Source of the DNA: Pseudomonas mendocina
GTDB taxonomy: Bacteria; Pseudomonadota; Gammaproteobacteria; Pseudomonadales; Pseudomonadaceae
Direction of reading: 5' to 3'
DNA: 64,000 nucleotides
Assembly: GCA_037482215.1 (NCBI GenBank)
Contig: CP148074.1
Coordinates: 930,001-994,000 of the forward strand
Shown piece by piece: positions 20,192 to 30,070 of the stretch. Made by a program: the position numbers and the translations under genes. The notes under the pieces are model-generated. The model worked only from the letters and a program-made list of their open reading frames with translations. It had not been told where the DNA came from and did not search any database. Every line of letters begins with the position of its first letter. Within the stretch, counting starts at the first letter, position 1.

Positions 20192-20950
20192 ATGGCTATT
20201 TCTCTTTCCGCCTTGGTTGAAGAGGCCAACCGCTACCTGAACGCTGCGCGTATCAGCGATTACTGCCCTAATGGCTTGCAGGTGGAAGGGCGGCCTCAGG
20301 TCTCAAAGATCGTCAGTGGCGTAACCGCCAGCCTTGAGCTAATTGAGGCGGCTGTTGAGGCAGAGGCGGATGTGCTGCTGGTGCATCACGGCTATTTCTG
20401 GAAAGGCGAAAATCCCTGTGTCACAGGTATGAAACAGCGTCGCTTGAAAACACTGTTGGCCAATGACATCAGTTTGCTGGCCTACCACTTGCCGTTGGAT
20501 GTGCATGCCGACGTTGGTAACAACGTACAGCTGGCGGCCCGTTTGGGTATTACCGTTGAAGGGCCACTTGAGCCTGAAAACCCTCGTACGGTCGGATTGA
20601 TTGGCTCCTTGGCAGAAGCCATGAGTCCGCAGGCGTTTGCCCGGCATGTGGGCGAAGTTCTTGGACGCGAACCGCTGCTGGTTGAGGGGCAAGAGATGAT
20701 CCGTCGTGTCGGTTGGTGCACCGGCGGTGGCCAAGGCTATATTGATCAGGCGATTGCTGCAGGCGTGGACTTGTACCTCACGGGTGAGGCGTCGGAGCAA
20801 ACTTTCCACAGTGCCCGTGAAAATGGCATCAGCTTCATTGCCGCAGGGCACCACGCCACCGAACGCTATGGCGTGCAGGCCCTAGGCGACTACCTGGCCC
20901 GGCGCTTTGCGGTGGAGCATATTTTTATTGATTGCCCTAACCCAATCTAA
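20192..20950 (+). CDS. NIF3/YbgI-family dinuclear metal protein
   Basis: A 252-residue NIF3 (YbgI/YqfO, DUF34) protein. Metal ligands are visible in VLLVHHGYFW and ITTGEA/AAGHHATERYG-like segments (here YLTGEASEQTF and IAAGHHATE). The family is described as a GTP cyclohydrolase I type 2-like or metal-chaperone group, but the cellular role is unsettled. The start MAISLSALVEEAN at 20192 follows AAGGA at about 20180; it is divergent from algW. Confidence 0.92.
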   Translation: MAISLSALVEEANRYLNAARISDYCPNGLQVEGRPQVSKIVSGVTASLELIEAAVEAEADVLLVHHGYFWKGENPCVTGMKQRRLKTLLANDISLLAYHLPLDVHADVGNNVQLAARLGITVEGPLEPENPRTVGLIGSLAEAMSPQAFARHVGEVLGREPLLVEGQEMIRRVGWCTGGGQGYIDQAIAAGVDLYLTGEASEQTFHSARENGISFIAAGHHATERYGVQALGDYLARRFAVEHIFIDCPNPI

Positions 20951-21077
20951 TTACCGCTGATCTGCCTGGCGTATCAGCGGCGTTTCGGCAACCGGCAAGG
21001 ATTCACAGCCGGCCGGGTTGCCGATATTGTAGCTATAACACTAGATCGTTTCGTTCTAAGTGGTCTCCTGATTAGAA

Positions 21078-21104
21078 GAGGGCGCTGTGCTAGAGTGCGC
21101 CCTC
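21078..21104 (+). other. Hairpin in the cysD leader
   Basis: An 8-bp inverted repeat, GAGGGCGC at 21078-21085 and GCGCCCTC at 21097-21104, with an 11-nt loop, lies about 50 nt before the cysD start. There is no T-run. Sulfate-assimilation operons are usually CysB-activated; whether this hairpin has a regulatory role is unknown. The remaining 20951-21077 segment probably holds the promoter but no clear pair of boxes was found. Confidence 0.5.
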
Positions 21105-21152
21105 GTCCACGGCCCGCCGGCCTTAAAAAATACCCGTATTCCGTGAGTAGCC

Positions 21153-22070
21153 ATGCTCGACAAATTGACCCACCTGAAACAGCTGGAGGCGGAAAGTATC
21201 CACATCATTCGTGAAGTGGCCGCCGAATTCGACAACCCGGTAATGCTGTACTCCATCGGCAAAGACTCTGCCGTGATGCTGCACCTGGCGCGCAAAGCCT
21301 TTTTCCCAGGCAAGCTGCCGTTCCCGGTGATGCACGTCGATACCCGCTGGAAGTTTCAGGAGATGTACGCCTTCCGTGACAAGATGGTGGCGGAGATGGG
21401 CTTGGACCTGATCACCCACGTCAACCCGGACGGCATCGCGCAGGACATCAACCCCTTCACCCATGGCAGTGCCAAACACACTGACATCATGAAGACTGAG
21501 GGCCTGAAGCAGGCGCTGAACAAGTACGGCTTTGATGCCGCCTTTGGTGGCGCACGCCGTGACGAAGAAAAGTCCCGTGCCAAAGAGCGCGTGTACTCCT
21601 TCCGTGACAGCAACCACCGCTGGGACCCCAAAAACCAGCGTCCTGAGTTGTGGAACATCTACAACGGCAAGGTTAAGAAGGGCGAGTCTATTCGCGTGTT
21701 CCCGCTGTCCAACTGGACCGAGCTGGACATCTGGCAATACATCTACCTTGAGCAAATCCCGATTGTGCCGCTGTACTTCGCCGCTGAGCGCGAAGTGATT
21801 GAGCGCAACGGCACGCTGGTGATGATCGACGACGACCGTATCCTCGAGCACCTCAGCGACGAAGAGAAATCCCGTATTCAGAAGAAAATGGTGCGCTTCC
21901 GTACCCTCGGTTGCTACCCGCTGACAGGCGCAGTGGAATCCACCGCCGCCACCTTGCCGGAAATCATTCAGGAAATGCTCCTGACCAAGACTTCCGAGCG
22001 CCAGGGCCGCGTCATCGACCACGATGGTGCTGGTTCCATGGAAGAGAAAAAACGTCAGGGGTATTTCTAA
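21153..22070 (+). CDS. cysD: Sulfate adenylyltransferase subunit CysD
   Basis: A 305-residue PP-loop family ATP sulfurylase subunit. The ATP motif is [20 protein letters not shown] (from about residue 31), with conserved [15 protein letters not shown] and [12 protein letters not shown] segments. With CysN it makes adenosine 5'-phosphosulfate (APS) from sulfate and ATP. One base separates its stop from cysNC. Confidence 0.97.
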   Translation: MLDKLTHLKQLEAESIHIIREVAAEFDNPVMLYSIGKDSAVMLHLARKAFFPGKLPFPVMHVDTRWKFQEMYAFRDKMVAEMGLDLITHVNPDGIAQDINPFTHGSAKHTDIMKTEGLKQALNKYGFDAAFGGARRDEEKSRAKERVYSFRDSNHRWDPKNQRPELWNIYNGKVKKGESIRVFPLSNWTELDIWQYIYLEQIPIVPLYFAAEREVIERNGTLVMIDDDRILEHLSDEEKSRIQKKMVRFRTLGCYPLTGAVESTAATLPEIIQEMLLTKTSERQGRVIDHDGAGSMEEKKRQGYF

Positions 22071-22071
22071 T

Positions 22072-23967
22072 ATGTCGCACCAATCCGATCTGATCAGCGA
22101 AGACATCCTCGCTTACTTGGCTCAGCACGAGCGCAAAGAACTGCTGCGTTTCCTCACCTGTGGCAACGTCGATGACGGCAAGAGCACCCTGATTGGCCGC
22201 CTGCTGCACGACTCCAAGATGATCTATGAAGACCATCTGGAAGCCATCAGCCGCGACTCGAAAAAAGTCGGCACCACCGGTGACGATATCGACCTGGCAC
22301 TGCTGGTGGATGGTCTGCAAGCCGAGCGCGAGCAGGGCATCACCATTGACGTGGCGTACCGCTATTTCAGCACCGCCAAGCGCAAATTCATCATCGCCGA
22401 CACCCCCGGCCATGAGCAGTACACCCGCAACATGGCCACCGGTGCATCCACCTGTGACTTGGCAATTATTCTGATCGACGCCCGTTACGGCGTGCAGACT
22501 CAGACCAAACGCCACAGCTTTATTGCCAGCCTGCTGGGGATCAAACACATCGTTGTGGCCGTCAACAAGATGGACCTCAAGGACTTTGATCAGGGTGTAT
22601 TCGAGCAGATCAAAGCCGATTACCTGAAGTTCGCTGAGGGTATCTCGCTGAAGCCGACTTCTCTGTACTTCGTACCGATGTCTGCCCTTAAGGGCGACAA
22701 CGTGGTGAACAAGAGCGAGCGTTCGCCGTGGTACGACGGCCAGTCTCTGATGGAAATTCTGGAAACCGTTGAGGTTTCAGGCGACCGCAACTTCACCGAT
22801 ATGCGTTTCCCGGTGCAGTACGTTAACCGTCCAAACCTGAACTTCCGTGGATTCGCAGGTACCCTGGCCAGCGGTATCGTGCGCAAGGGCGACGAAGTTG
22901 TAACCCTGCCATCCGGCAAGGGCAGCAAGGTCAAATCCATCGTCACCTATGAGGGTGAACTGGAGCAGGCCGGTCCGGGCCAGGCCATCACCATCACCCT
23001 GGAAGACGAAATCGACGTCTCCCGTGGTGACATGCTGGTTCACGCTGACAACCGTCCGCAGATCGCTGATAGCTTTGAAGCGATGCTGGTGTGGATGTCG
23101 GAAGAACCGATGCTGCCGGGCAAGAAATACGACTTCAAGCGCGCCACCAGCTATGTGCCGGGTTCCGTGGGTTCGATCGAACACCGCGTGGACGTGAACA
23201 CCCTGGAGAAGGGCGCTGCTAGCAGCCTGCAACTGAACGAAATCGGCAAAGTGCGTGTTGCACTGGATGCGCCGATTGCGTTGGACGGCTACGAGCAAAA
23301 CCGCACCACTGGCTCGTTTATCGTCATCGACCGTTTGACCAACGGCACCGTAGGTGCGGGCATGATCATCGCTGCGCCACAAGCGCAAGGTGGCAGCCAG
23401 CATGGCAAGGCCGCTCACGTGTCTACCGAAGAGCGTGCTAACCGCTTTGGCCAGCAACCGGCCACTGTGTTGTTCAGCGGTCTTTCCGGTGCAGGTAAGA
23501 GCACCTTGGCTTATGCGGTTGAACGCAAACTGTTCGATGCAGGCCGCGCTGTATATGTGCTGGATGGTCAGAACCTGCGCCACGACATGAACAAAGGTCT
23601 GCCGCAAGATCGCGCTGGTCGCACTGAGAACTGGCGTCGTGCCGCCCATGTGGCGCGTCAGTTCAACGAAGCCGGCATCATCACGTTAGCGGCCTTCGTG
23701 GCGCCGGATGCAGAAGGCCGTGAACAAGCGAAATCACTGATCGGCAATGATCGTCTGATCACTGTGTACGTTCAGGCTTCCCCGCAGGTTTGCGCTGAGC
23801 GTGATCCGCAGGGCCTGTATGCCGCGGGTGGTGACAACATTCCGGGTGAGTCCTTCCCATACGATATCCCGTTGGATGCTGATCTGGTGATCGACACTCA
23901 ATCGGTATCGGTTGAGGAGGGCGTTAAGCAGGTGCTGGCGCTGCTGCGTGAGCGCGGCGCGATCTGA
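22072..23967 (+). CDS. cysNC: Bifunctional sulfate adenylyltransferase GTPase / APS kinase CysNC
   Basis: A 631-residue fusion. Residues about 20-430 are the CysN GTPase, EF-Tu-like, with [27 protein letters not shown] and NKMD; residues about 455-631 are an APS-kinase domain with [23 protein letters not shown] hydrolysis drives APS formation and the kinase domain would make PAPS. In the kinase domain the segment that carries the phospho-serine in E. coli CysC (FISP) reads FVAP here, and DGDNVR reads DGQNLR; I recall the same in other pseudomonads. A terminator follows. Confidence 0.95.
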   Translation: MSHQSDLISEDILAYLAQHERKELLRFLTCGNVDDGKSTLIGRLLHDSKMIYEDHLEAISRDSKKVGTTGDDIDLALLVDGLQAEREQGITIDVAYRYFSTAKRKFIIADTPGHEQYTRNMATGASTCDLAIILIDARYGVQTQTKRHSFIASLLGIKHIVVAVNKMDLKDFDQGVFEQIKADYLKFAEGISLKPTSLYFVPMSALKGDNVVNKSERSPWYDGQSLMEILETVEVSGDRNFTDMRFPVQYVNRPNLNFRGFAGTLASGIVRKGDEVVTLPSGKGSKVKSIVTYEGELEQAGPGQAITITLEDEIDVSRGDMLVHADNRPQIADSFEAMLVWMSEEPMLPGKKYDFKRATSYVPGSVGSIEHRVDVNTLEKGAASSLQLNEIGKVRVALDAPIALDGYEQNRTTGSFIVIDRLTNGTVGAGMIIAAPQAQGGSQHGKAAHVSTEERANRFGQQPATVLFSGLSGAGKSTLAYAVERKLFDAGRAVYVLDGQNLRHDMNKGLPQDRAGRTENWRRAAHVARQFNEAGIITLAAFVAPDAEGREQAKSLIGNDRLITVYVQASPQVCAERDPQGLYAAGGDNIPGESFPYDIPLDADLVIDTQSVSVEEGVKQVLALLRERGAI

Positions 23968-23984
23968 TCCCTGCCAGAAGAACA

Positions 23985-24014
23985 AAAGCCCCGCTCAAGT
24001 AGCGGGGCTTTTTA
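23985..24014 (+). terminator. Intrinsic terminator after cysNC
   Basis: An 11-bp perfect stem (AAAGCCCCGCT at 23985-23995, AGCGGGGCTTT at 24001-24011), 5-nt loop CAAGT, followed by TTATT. It lies 18 nt after the cysNC stop. Confidence 0.92.
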
Positions 24015-24077
24015 TTGGGCGTATGATTTGTCTGGAGCCACTTGCTTGGCTTCTTAATTACATGCCAGGGAGTGGTC

Positions 24078-24623
24078 ATGAAAACTTTGCTTTTGAGTGC
24101 GGGTAACATCCAGTTGGTGGACATGCTGCTGTCATCTCCTGAGTCTGTTGCCGATTACTTTCGCAGAAACAAAACGCACCTTGAGCCCAGCATGCCCGAG
24201 CGGGAGGAGGCTTTTTATAGTCACGAGTTCTGGCGTGTCCAATTCGCTGCTTATAAAGCATTACGCGTACAAGGTGGCGCGCTCAGATATGTTCTGCTGG
24301 ATGGCGCTAAGGTCGTAGGGCAGATTGGCTTTGATCAGATTATCAGAGGCCCGTTTCAGGCGTGTTATCTGGGCTACAGCATGGATGTTGACTATCAGGG
24401 AAGAGGGCTGATGAAAGAGGCCCTACGGGGAGCGCTTGAATATGTTACCGGTGAGTTTGGGCTTCACCGGGTTATGGCCAACTACGAGCCTGACAATGTC
24501 CGCAGTGCTCGTCTGCTCAAGTCATTGGGGTTTGAGCGCGAAGGTTACGCGAGAAAATACCTGAAGCTTAACGGCGTCTGGAAGGATCACATTCTCACCA
24601 GCTATCTGGCGGAGCGGGCGTGA
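24078..24623 (+). CDS. RimJ-type GNAT N-acetyltransferase
   Basis: A 181-residue GNAT protein of the RimJ/RimL type. The acetyl-CoA motif is MDVDYQGRGLMKEALRGALEY, and the C-terminal motif NVRSARLLKSLGFEREGYARKYLKLNGVWKDH is typical of ribosomal-protein alanine acetyltransferases. It may acetylate the N-terminus of a ribosomal or other protein; the substrate cannot be read from sequence. The start MKTLLLSAGN at 24078 follows GGGAG at about 24068. Confidence 0.85.
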   Translation: MKTLLLSAGNIQLVDMLLSSPESVADYFRRNKTHLEPSMPEREEAFYSHEFWRVQFAAYKALRVQGGALRYVLLDGAKVVGQIGFDQIIRGPFQACYLGYSMDVDYQGRGLMKEALRGALEYVTGEFGLHRVMANYEPDNVRSARLLKSLGFEREGYARKYLKLNGVWKDHILTSYLAERA

Positions 24624-24653
24624 GGCGCTCGCAGCAGTCCTACGCCCTCACCA

Positions 24654-25907
24654 TCAACTCAGCCCTGCAATTTCACGCACACGTTGTTTATCTGCCTCCA
24701 GTGTCAGCGCCGCTTCTGCTCTGGCCAGTGCCAGTTCAGCCTGATGCACTGCGGCTGCCCTGAAGGTTTCATCACCCATTGCGCTCAAGGCCTTGAGGGT
24801 CTTTTGCAGGCGGATTTGCACTTCGACCAGCGCGGCTCCGTCGCGGGCTATCAGTGCAAATGCATCATCAAAAATATCCTCGTTACACAGCGGCGGTACG
24901 TGCACGCGCGGGTAGAGTGGTTCGCTGTCTTCATAGCCTCGTGACCAGCCGCACAGAAGCCGCGCCAGGCGTCCGATGACGTCAATCACAGTGCCCGGAT
25001 CGTTAATCGCTGAAGACAGTGCCCGCGAGCCGATTTCGCTCATCACGGCCAGGCCAAAACGAGGGTCCTGCTCGAAGCTGCGCTCTCTGGCCAGAGCAAA
25101 GGTAAAGCGAATTTCCTCTTGCAGCTCTTCGACGTTGAGATCGCCAGCCTCATCTGGCAGAAACTGCGCAAGCAGGGTCTGGGGGAACACAAATGCACCG
25201 GGCACTGAGTGAATGTAGATCGTCCCTTGCAGGCGTTCAGCAATCTTCGACAACGCATTCATGTCGATAAATTGAACGTAGCCGATGCCGTCAGCAGGTA
25301 TGTCGACTGCCTTATCAAGAGACTCATCGCCCCGCATAGGGCTGCCTCCCAGGTAGGGCTGCTCGCGCCAAGCTCGCAATGCATTAAGGGTGGCATCTTC
25401 AACCCGTTGGGTGGTTTCGCCTACCCGACCCAAGCGGGTGAGATGGTCGATCCAGCGCAACAGAGAAACGACGATCAGGGCAATGACTGCAATGGTGACA
25501 ATAAACAGGATGAAGCGTCCACGTTCGCCGTACATGCCTGTCTTAAGCACGATAATGCCGACAATACTGAACAGAAATGAGCCAATAAACGTCGACAGTA
25601 CGGTTTGGCTGACGCTGTCTTCAATCAGCAGTTTTGTGGCTCTGGGGGTGACGTTGCTGGTGGCCGAGCCGTAAGCAGAAATCATCACGCTCAGGCTAAA
25701 GGTGGTAACGGCCAGCATGCTGGACGCAATGATGCTGAGGATGTTGCCTACAGCATCCGCGCCAATGGTTGTAGGCAGCTCCCATGGAATAAAGCGCTCC
25801 ACGACGGCTGCCAAAATCGCGGTGGTGATGCCCAGCAGACCTATGAAGGTTGCACGGGCCCAGAGTTGCTTACTGATCTTGGCCGCAGCCCAACGCCAAC
25901 GCGACAT
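24654..25907 (-). CDS. DUF2254 inner-membrane protein
   Basis: A 417-residue protein with four N-terminal hydrophobic segments within about residues 18-175 and a cytoplasmic C-terminal half, matching the DUF2254 predicted membrane protein family. Conserved segments include ITTFSLSVMISAYGSATSNVTPRATKLL-like sequence (here VTTFSLSVMISAYGSATSN) and the IGSRALSSAINDPGTVIDV region. Function is unknown. It is convergent with the RimJ-like gene and downstream of yddG on the same strand. Confidence 0.88.
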   Translation of the reverse strand: MSRWRWAAAKISKQLWARATFIGLLGITTAILAAVVERFIPWELPTTIGADAVGNILSIIASSMLAVTTFSLSVMISAYGSATSNVTPRATKLLIEDSVSQTVLSTFIGSFLFSIVGIIVLKTGMYGERGRFILFIVTIAVIALIVVSLLRWIDHLTRLGRVGETTQRVEDATLNALRAWREQPYLGGSPMRGDESLDKAVDIPADGIGYVQFIDMNALSKIAERLQGTIYIHSVPGAFVFPQTLLAQFLPDEAGDLNVEELQEEIRFTFALARERSFEQDPRFGLAVMSEIGSRALSSAINDPGTVIDVIGRLARLLCGWSRGYEDSEPLYPRVHVPPLCNEDIFDDAFALIARDGAALVEVQIRLQKTLKALSAMGDETFRAAAVHQAELALARAEAALTLEADKQRVREIAGLS

Positions 25908-25975
25908 AGCTATTCCTTGAATGGGGTTTCAAGGAAGGATAGTTGCCTGGGGTTACTCTGCCGGACGAACCTGTT

Positions 25976-26887
25976 TCAAGATTTTGAACTGGCGCGAACT
26001 GCCCACCAGCACATCAACGAGCCGCCAGTTACCAGCAGCGCGCCTATCCAGAAACTGGCCTCTGGCATGACTTGAAACAGCAGGCTCGATAGCAGCACCG
26101 ACAGCACCGGGGTGAAGTACGAGGCGCTGGCCAGCAGTGTCAGGTTGCCGTGCATGACGCCGTGGTTCCAGGCGGAGTAGGCGAGGGTGGTAATCACCCC
26201 AAACCCACCGACTAACAGCGCGCCCTCTAGGTCGAAATGCAGCGGTGGTTGCTCGGTCATGAAAAACTTTATCCACAGCACGGCAGCGGTGCCCAGCAGG
26301 AACAGCGGCACGGCATTGCGTCCATTGGCCATACGGCGCGTTGCCAGCGTGTAGATCGGCCAGGTGATGGCGGCCGCCAGCGCCAGGGCGTAGGCAACCG
26401 GGTTTTTGCCAATATTCGCCAGCAACGGCTGTAGCCCTACCGATTCGCCGCCCGATGTCACCCAAAAAATACCCAGCAGGCTCAGCAGCACCCCCGGCAC
26501 AATCACAAAATTGGCGCGTTGATCCCCCAGTAGCACTGCCAGAACAATGGTCAGGCAGGGCCACAGGTAGTTAATTAGCCCCAGCTCGATGGATTGGCTG
26601 CGGTTGTCGGCAAAGCCCAAGGCGAGTGACAGGCTGACTTCATAAGCCACAAAAAAGAATCCACCCAGCAGCAGGTAGTTCACCGAGTGGCCCCGCAGCA
26701 CGGAACGTCCAGCGTAGATCACAGCGGCGAGGCCGCTCACTGTAAATGTCAGCGCTGCGCCGCCAACTGGGCCGAAAATTTCCGCAATGTTGCGGTAAAC
26801 CCCGATGGAGGAGCTCCACATCAGGATGGCACTCATGCCGATAAGGGTGGCCTTGTCCAGACCGAGGCGAGTCAGATTCGTACTCAT
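25976..26887 (-). CDS. yddG: Aromatic amino acid exporter YddG (DMT/EamA)
   Basis: A 303-residue protein with ten predicted transmembrane helices, beginning LIGMSAILMWSSSIGVYRNIAE and carrying IELGLINYLWPCLTIVLAVL, both diagnostic of the YddG branch of the drug/metabolite transporter superfamily. YddG exports aromatic amino acids and some toxic analogues such as paraquat. It starts at MSTNLTRLGLDKATL. The 230 nt upstream hold no gene, only the yhcB terminator. Confidence 0.9.
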   Translation of the reverse strand: MSTNLTRLGLDKATLIGMSAILMWSSSIGVYRNIAEIFGPVGGAALTFTVSGLAAVIYAGRSVLRGHSVNYLLLGGFFFVAYEVSLSLALGFADNRSQSIELGLINYLWPCLTIVLAVLLGDQRANFVIVPGVLLSLLGIFWVTSGGESVGLQPLLANIGKNPVAYALALAAAITWPIYTLATRRMANGRNAVPLFLLGTAAVLWIKFFMTEQPPLHFDLEGALLVGGFGVITTLAYSAWNHGVMHGNLTLLASASYFTPVLSVLLSSLLFQVMPEASFWIGALLVTGGSLMCWWAVRASSKS

Positions 26888-27070
26888 TTCGGAGGCCTGA
26901 GTTGGTCTGCAGGCGGTATGCGACAGAACGTGATGAGCGCAATCACAAAAAAACCTTAGAACGCAGACACGACTGCGTTATGTGAAGAGGGGAAGGGTGG
27001 TGCTGGGCGGGAGTAACCTGGGACATCCAGTGTCTGTGAGGTGTGACCTGCTTCCTGCTGGGCAATAATA

Positions 27071-27096
27071 AAAAAGCCCTGCACTGGCAGGGCTTC
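27071..27096 (-). terminator. Intrinsic terminator after zapG/yhcB
   Basis: Read on the minus strand, AAGCCCTGCCAGTGCAGGGCTT forms a stem of about 9 bp with a short loop and is followed by a T-run (plus strand AATAAAAAA at 27065-27071). It lies about 20 nt after the yhcB stop. Confidence 0.88.
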
Positions 27097-27117
27097 TAAC
27101 CGGATGAACGGTAAGCC

Positions 27118-27567
27118 TTAGAGAGGCGCTTGTGGCTTTTTCAGGCCGTAGGTTTCATCCAGCATGCCGGGGACATCAGCCGTTTTAGGGGCGTAGTCCT
27201 TCGGTGCTTCGTAATTCTTCGGTGGTGTCAGGCGTTCGCGCTTCTCGCTGCCTTCTTCACTGTGCAGGGCAGCCAGCAGACGCTGACGGGTAATTTCATC
27301 CAGCGCCAGGCGGTTAGCACCGTCAGACAAATGCTCCTGAACGTCCTGATAGCTCTGGGTGAGTTTTTTGACCAGGCTGGCAGTGGTGTTGAAGTGGCTG
27401 ACCACTTCGCTTTGGTAAGCGTCAAAACGCTCCTGCATCTCATCCATTTGACGCTGTGTGCGGCCAGGGGCAGCACTCGGCACTAAACGGGCAATGAGCA
27501 AGCCAATGGCGATACCTGCAACCAAAGTAACAGCGGGTAGTAACCAGGCGGTGAGGGTCTGTTCCAC
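27118..27567 (-). CDS. zapG: Cell-division protein ZapG / YhcB (DUF1043)
   Basis: A 149-residue protein with one N-terminal transmembrane helix (WLLPAVTLVAGIAIGLLIARLV, about residues 8-29) followed by a coiled coil (QRQMDEMQERFDAYQSEVVSHFNTTASLVKKLTQSY) and a proline-rich tail. This is the YhcB/DUF1043 family, linked to divisome and envelope growth in E. coli. It lies near trpS and zapE, the arrangement known in P. aeruginosa (PA4441). Confidence 0.92.
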   Translation of the reverse strand: MEQTLTAWLLPAVTLVAGIAIGLLIARLVPSAAPGRTQRQMDEMQERFDAYQSEVVSHFNTTASLVKKLTQSYQDVQEHLSDGANRLALDEITRQRLLAALHSEEGSEKRERLTPPKNYEAPKDYAPKTADVPGMLDETYGLKKPQAPL

Positions 27568-27845
27568 GAGTCCTTCCTCTTTAAACGGCTTTGCTTAACG
27601 TTAGCGGCTTGTGTCTGCACTGTACACTGCAAAGCATTAGCACGTGTGTACGGTCAGGCCAAATGTTCGGTTCTGTACGAAAAGTGATCATGCTTTTCAG
27701 CCGCAGTGAAAACCGATTCGCATTGGACGCTTACCGTTCGTAAACTGTGCCTACTTATCGTTTCTGCTTTGCCTGATTATCGCTTGCAGGCTTTCCGTAA
27801 AGAACCTAGACGTGCCGACCCCGAAGCGGGTCACGGAGTTCCCCG

Positions 27846-28475
27846 TTGCTGATTCGTGAAACCCCCATCACCCTCGAAGGCCCCTGCGGCCAGCTTGAAG
27901 CTTTGCTGCTGGACACAGCCGACGCCCGTGGCGTTGCGCTGATCTGCCACCCTAACCCGGTACAGGGTGGCACCATGCTCAACAAGGTCGTTTCCACCCT
28001 GCAACGTACCGCCCGCGATTGTGGCTTGGTTACATTGCGCTTCAATTACCGCGGCGTGGGCGCCAGCGAAGGCAGCCACGACATGGGTACCGGTGAGGTG
28101 GATGATGCTGAAGCCGTGGCCAAGTGGGTGCTGGAGCAATACCCGAACCTGCCATTGACCCTGCTCGGTTTCTCCTTCGGTGGCTTTGTGGCAGCCGCAC
28201 TGGGCGCACGTTTAGAGGCCCAAGGTGTGCAGCTGAACAACCTGTTTATGGTCGCACCGGCAGTCCATCGCCTCACTGCGCAAACACCTCCAGCATCGCA
28301 ATGCCCGCTCACCATCATTCAGCCCGAGGTGGATGAGGTGATCGAGCCACAAGCGGTCTATGACTGGTCAGCAGGTTTGGGGCGTGCCCATGAGCTGCTG
28401 AAAGTGGCAGAATGCGGACACTTTTTTCATGGCAAGTTGACTGATCTGAAAGATCTGCTGCTGCCGCGTCTATAA
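27846..28475 (+). CDS. COG2945-type alpha/beta hydrolase
   Basis: A 209-residue alpha/beta hydrolase. The HPNPVQGGTMLNKVVSTL segment (residues 35-52) and nucleophile Ser110 in GFSFGGF are typical of the COG2945 group; the late His is in ECGHFFHG. It begins with TTG at 27846, 6 nt after GGAG at 27836-27839; no better ATG is in frame. Substrate unknown. The 278 nt upstream separate it from divergent zapG and show no gene. Confidence 0.85.
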   Translation: MLIRETPITLEGPCGQLEALLLDTADARGVALICHPNPVQGGTMLNKVVSTLQRTARDCGLVTLRFNYRGVGASEGSHDMGTGEVDDAEAVAKWVLEQYPNLPLTLLGFSFGGFVAAALGARLEAQGVQLNNLFMVAPAVHRLTAQTPPASQCPLTIIQPEVDEVIEPQAVYDWSAGLGRAHELLKVAECGHFFHGKLTDLKDLLLPRL

Positions 28476-28525
28476 ACAGCGCCGCTGCCTCACCGGCAGC
28501 CCGCTCAGAATAAGCAAGTGTGACC

Positions 28526-29872
28526 ATGACCACTCGTATACTGACCGGCATTACTACCACCGGTACACCGCACCTGGGCAACTACGCCGGGGCCATCCGC
28601 CCAGCCATCGTCGCCAGCCGCGCTGCTGATGCCGACTCCTTTTACTTTCTGGCTGACTACCACGCGCTGATCAAGTGCGATGACCCGGCGCGCATTCAGC
28701 GCTCCCGTCTGGAGATCGCTGCCACTTGGTTGGCGCTGGGGCTGGATGTTAACAAGGCGACGTTCTATCGCCAGTCCGACATCCCGGAAATCCCGGAGCT
28801 GTGCTGGTTGCTGACCTGTGTCGCCGGTAAAGGCCTGCTTAACCGTGCCCACGCTTATAAAGCCTCTGTGGATAAAAACGTCGAGCAGGGCGAAGACCCG
28901 GATGCTGGCGTGACCATGGGCCTGTTCAGCTACCCGGTGCTGATGGCAGCGGACATTCTGATGTTCAACGCACACAAAGTGCCGGTGGGCCGTGACCAGA
29001 TCCAGCACGTGGAAATGGCCCGCGATATCGGCCAGCGCTTCAACCACCTGTTCGGTAATGGCAAAGAGCTGTTTGTCCTGCCGGAAGCGGTGATCGAAGA
29101 GGACGTAGCCACCTTGCCAGGCCTCGATGGCCGCAAAATGAGCAAAAGCTACGACAACACCATCCCGCTCTTTGGTACCGCCAAAGAGCTGAAAAACGCG
29201 ATTGCCCGCATCGTCACAGACTCCAAATTGCCAGGCGAAGCGAAAGACCCGGACAACTCGCACCTGTTTACCCTGTATCAGGCCTTCTCCAGTGCCGAGC
29301 AACAAGCGGCTTTCCGCGCCGAGCTGCTGGATGGTCTGGCTTGGGGCGAGGCTAAGCAGCGCCTGTTCGAGCTGCTCGATGGTGAGCTGAGCGAAGCCCG
29401 TGAGCGCTACAACGCACTGATCAGCAAACCGGCTGATCTGGAAGATATCCTCCTGGCGGGTGCTGCTAAAGCCCGCAAAATTGCTACGCCGTTCCTCGGT
29501 GAGCTGCGTGAAGCGGTTGGCCTGCGCTCCTTCCGCACACAGGCGACTGCGGCCACCAGCGAGAAGAAAAAGGCCAGCAAATCGGCCCGCTTTGTCAGCT
29601 TCCGTGATGACGATGGCAGCTTCCGCTTCCGTCTGCTGGATGCTGCGGGTGAGCAACTGCTGCTGTCCAAGTCGTTCGCAGACGGCAAATCCGCCGGTCA
29701 GGTGAACAAGCGCCTGCAATCCGGTGAGGAGCTGGACGTACGCGAGCAGGACGGTGGTTTTGCCGTGTGGCTGGATGGCGAAGCCGTCGCCCACAGCCCG
29801 GCTTTCGCTGATGCTGCAGAGTGTCAGGCCGCCATTGCCCGCTTGCGCGAGGCGTTGGCACCGCAGGAGTAA
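28526..29872 (+). CDS. trpS: Tryptophanyl-tRNA synthetase, long form
   Basis: A 448-residue class I aminoacyl-tRNA synthetase. The HIGH-like motif is [11 protein letters not shown] and KMSKS is [10 protein letters not shown]. The catalytic part ends near residue 335; the last 110 residues are an extension ([20 protein letters not shown] followed by [10 protein letters not shown]) that looks like a YegP/DUF1508-type beta domain, as I recall in other pseudomonad TrpS proteins. GTG at 28520 is a possible alternative start. Confidence 0.95.
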   Translation: MTTRILTGITTTGTPHLGNYAGAIRPAIVASRAADADSFYFLADYHALIKCDDPARIQRSRLEIAATWLALGLDVNKATFYRQSDIPEIPELCWLLTCVAGKGLLNRAHAYKASVDKNVEQGEDPDAGVTMGLFSYPVLMAADILMFNAHKVPVGRDQIQHVEMARDIGQRFNHLFGNGKELFVLPEAVIEEDVATLPGLDGRKMSKSYDNTIPLFGTAKELKNAIARIVTDSKLPGEAKDPDNSHLFTLYQAFSSAEQQAAFRAELLDGLAWGEAKQRLFELLDGELSEARERYNALISKPADLEDILLAGAAKARKIATPFLGELREAVGLRSFRTQATAATSEKKKASKSARFVSFRDDDGSFRFRLLDAAGEQLLLSKSFADGKSAGQVNKRLQSGEELDVREQDGGFAVWLDGEAVAHSPAFADAAECQAAIARLREALAPQE

Positions 29873-29880
29873 TATGGCTA

Positions 29881-29951
29881 ATTCGTGGTTAAAACCGCTC
29901 CCACGAGGCGCGAGTATTGCTGCTTTTGCGGGAACGGCTTTAGCCGTGAAT
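29881..29951. repeat. Inverted REP-like pair downstream of trpS
   Basis: Two related elements face each other: ATTCGTGGTTAAAACCGCTC... at 29881-29905 and TGCGGGAACGGCTTTAGCCG... at 29927-29951. Reverse-complementing the first gives TGGGAGCGGTTTTAACCACGAA, similar to the second. The pattern (GGGAGCGGCTTTAGCCGCGAA) is that of Pseudomonas REP elements, usually found as inverted pairs (BIMEs) beyond gene ends. Confidence 0.75.
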
Positions 29952-29962
29952 AGGCTAGTCGT

Positions 29963-29994
29963 GTAGGGTGGATAAGGCCGAAGGCTTATCCACC
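29963..29994. repeat. GTAGGGTGG palindromic repeat, copy 1
   Basis: GTAGGG then GGTGGATAAG at 29967-29976 paired with CTTATCCACC at 29985-29994. The same GTAGGGTGG...CCACC design recurs at 39974, 40048 and 40123 with different stem interiors. Confidence 0.7.
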
Positions 29995-30070
29995 TTGGTA
30001 TCCCAAGCGGTAAATCCCACTAAATCGCACTGATTTTGTCGGTTATTTCGGCTATCCGTTTGCCAAGAAG

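Noticed and set aside
29874..29966. Short frame starting ATGGCTAATTCGTGG after trpS
   Set aside because: It lies entirely in the inverted REP-like pair, so the translation is a by-product of the repeat.
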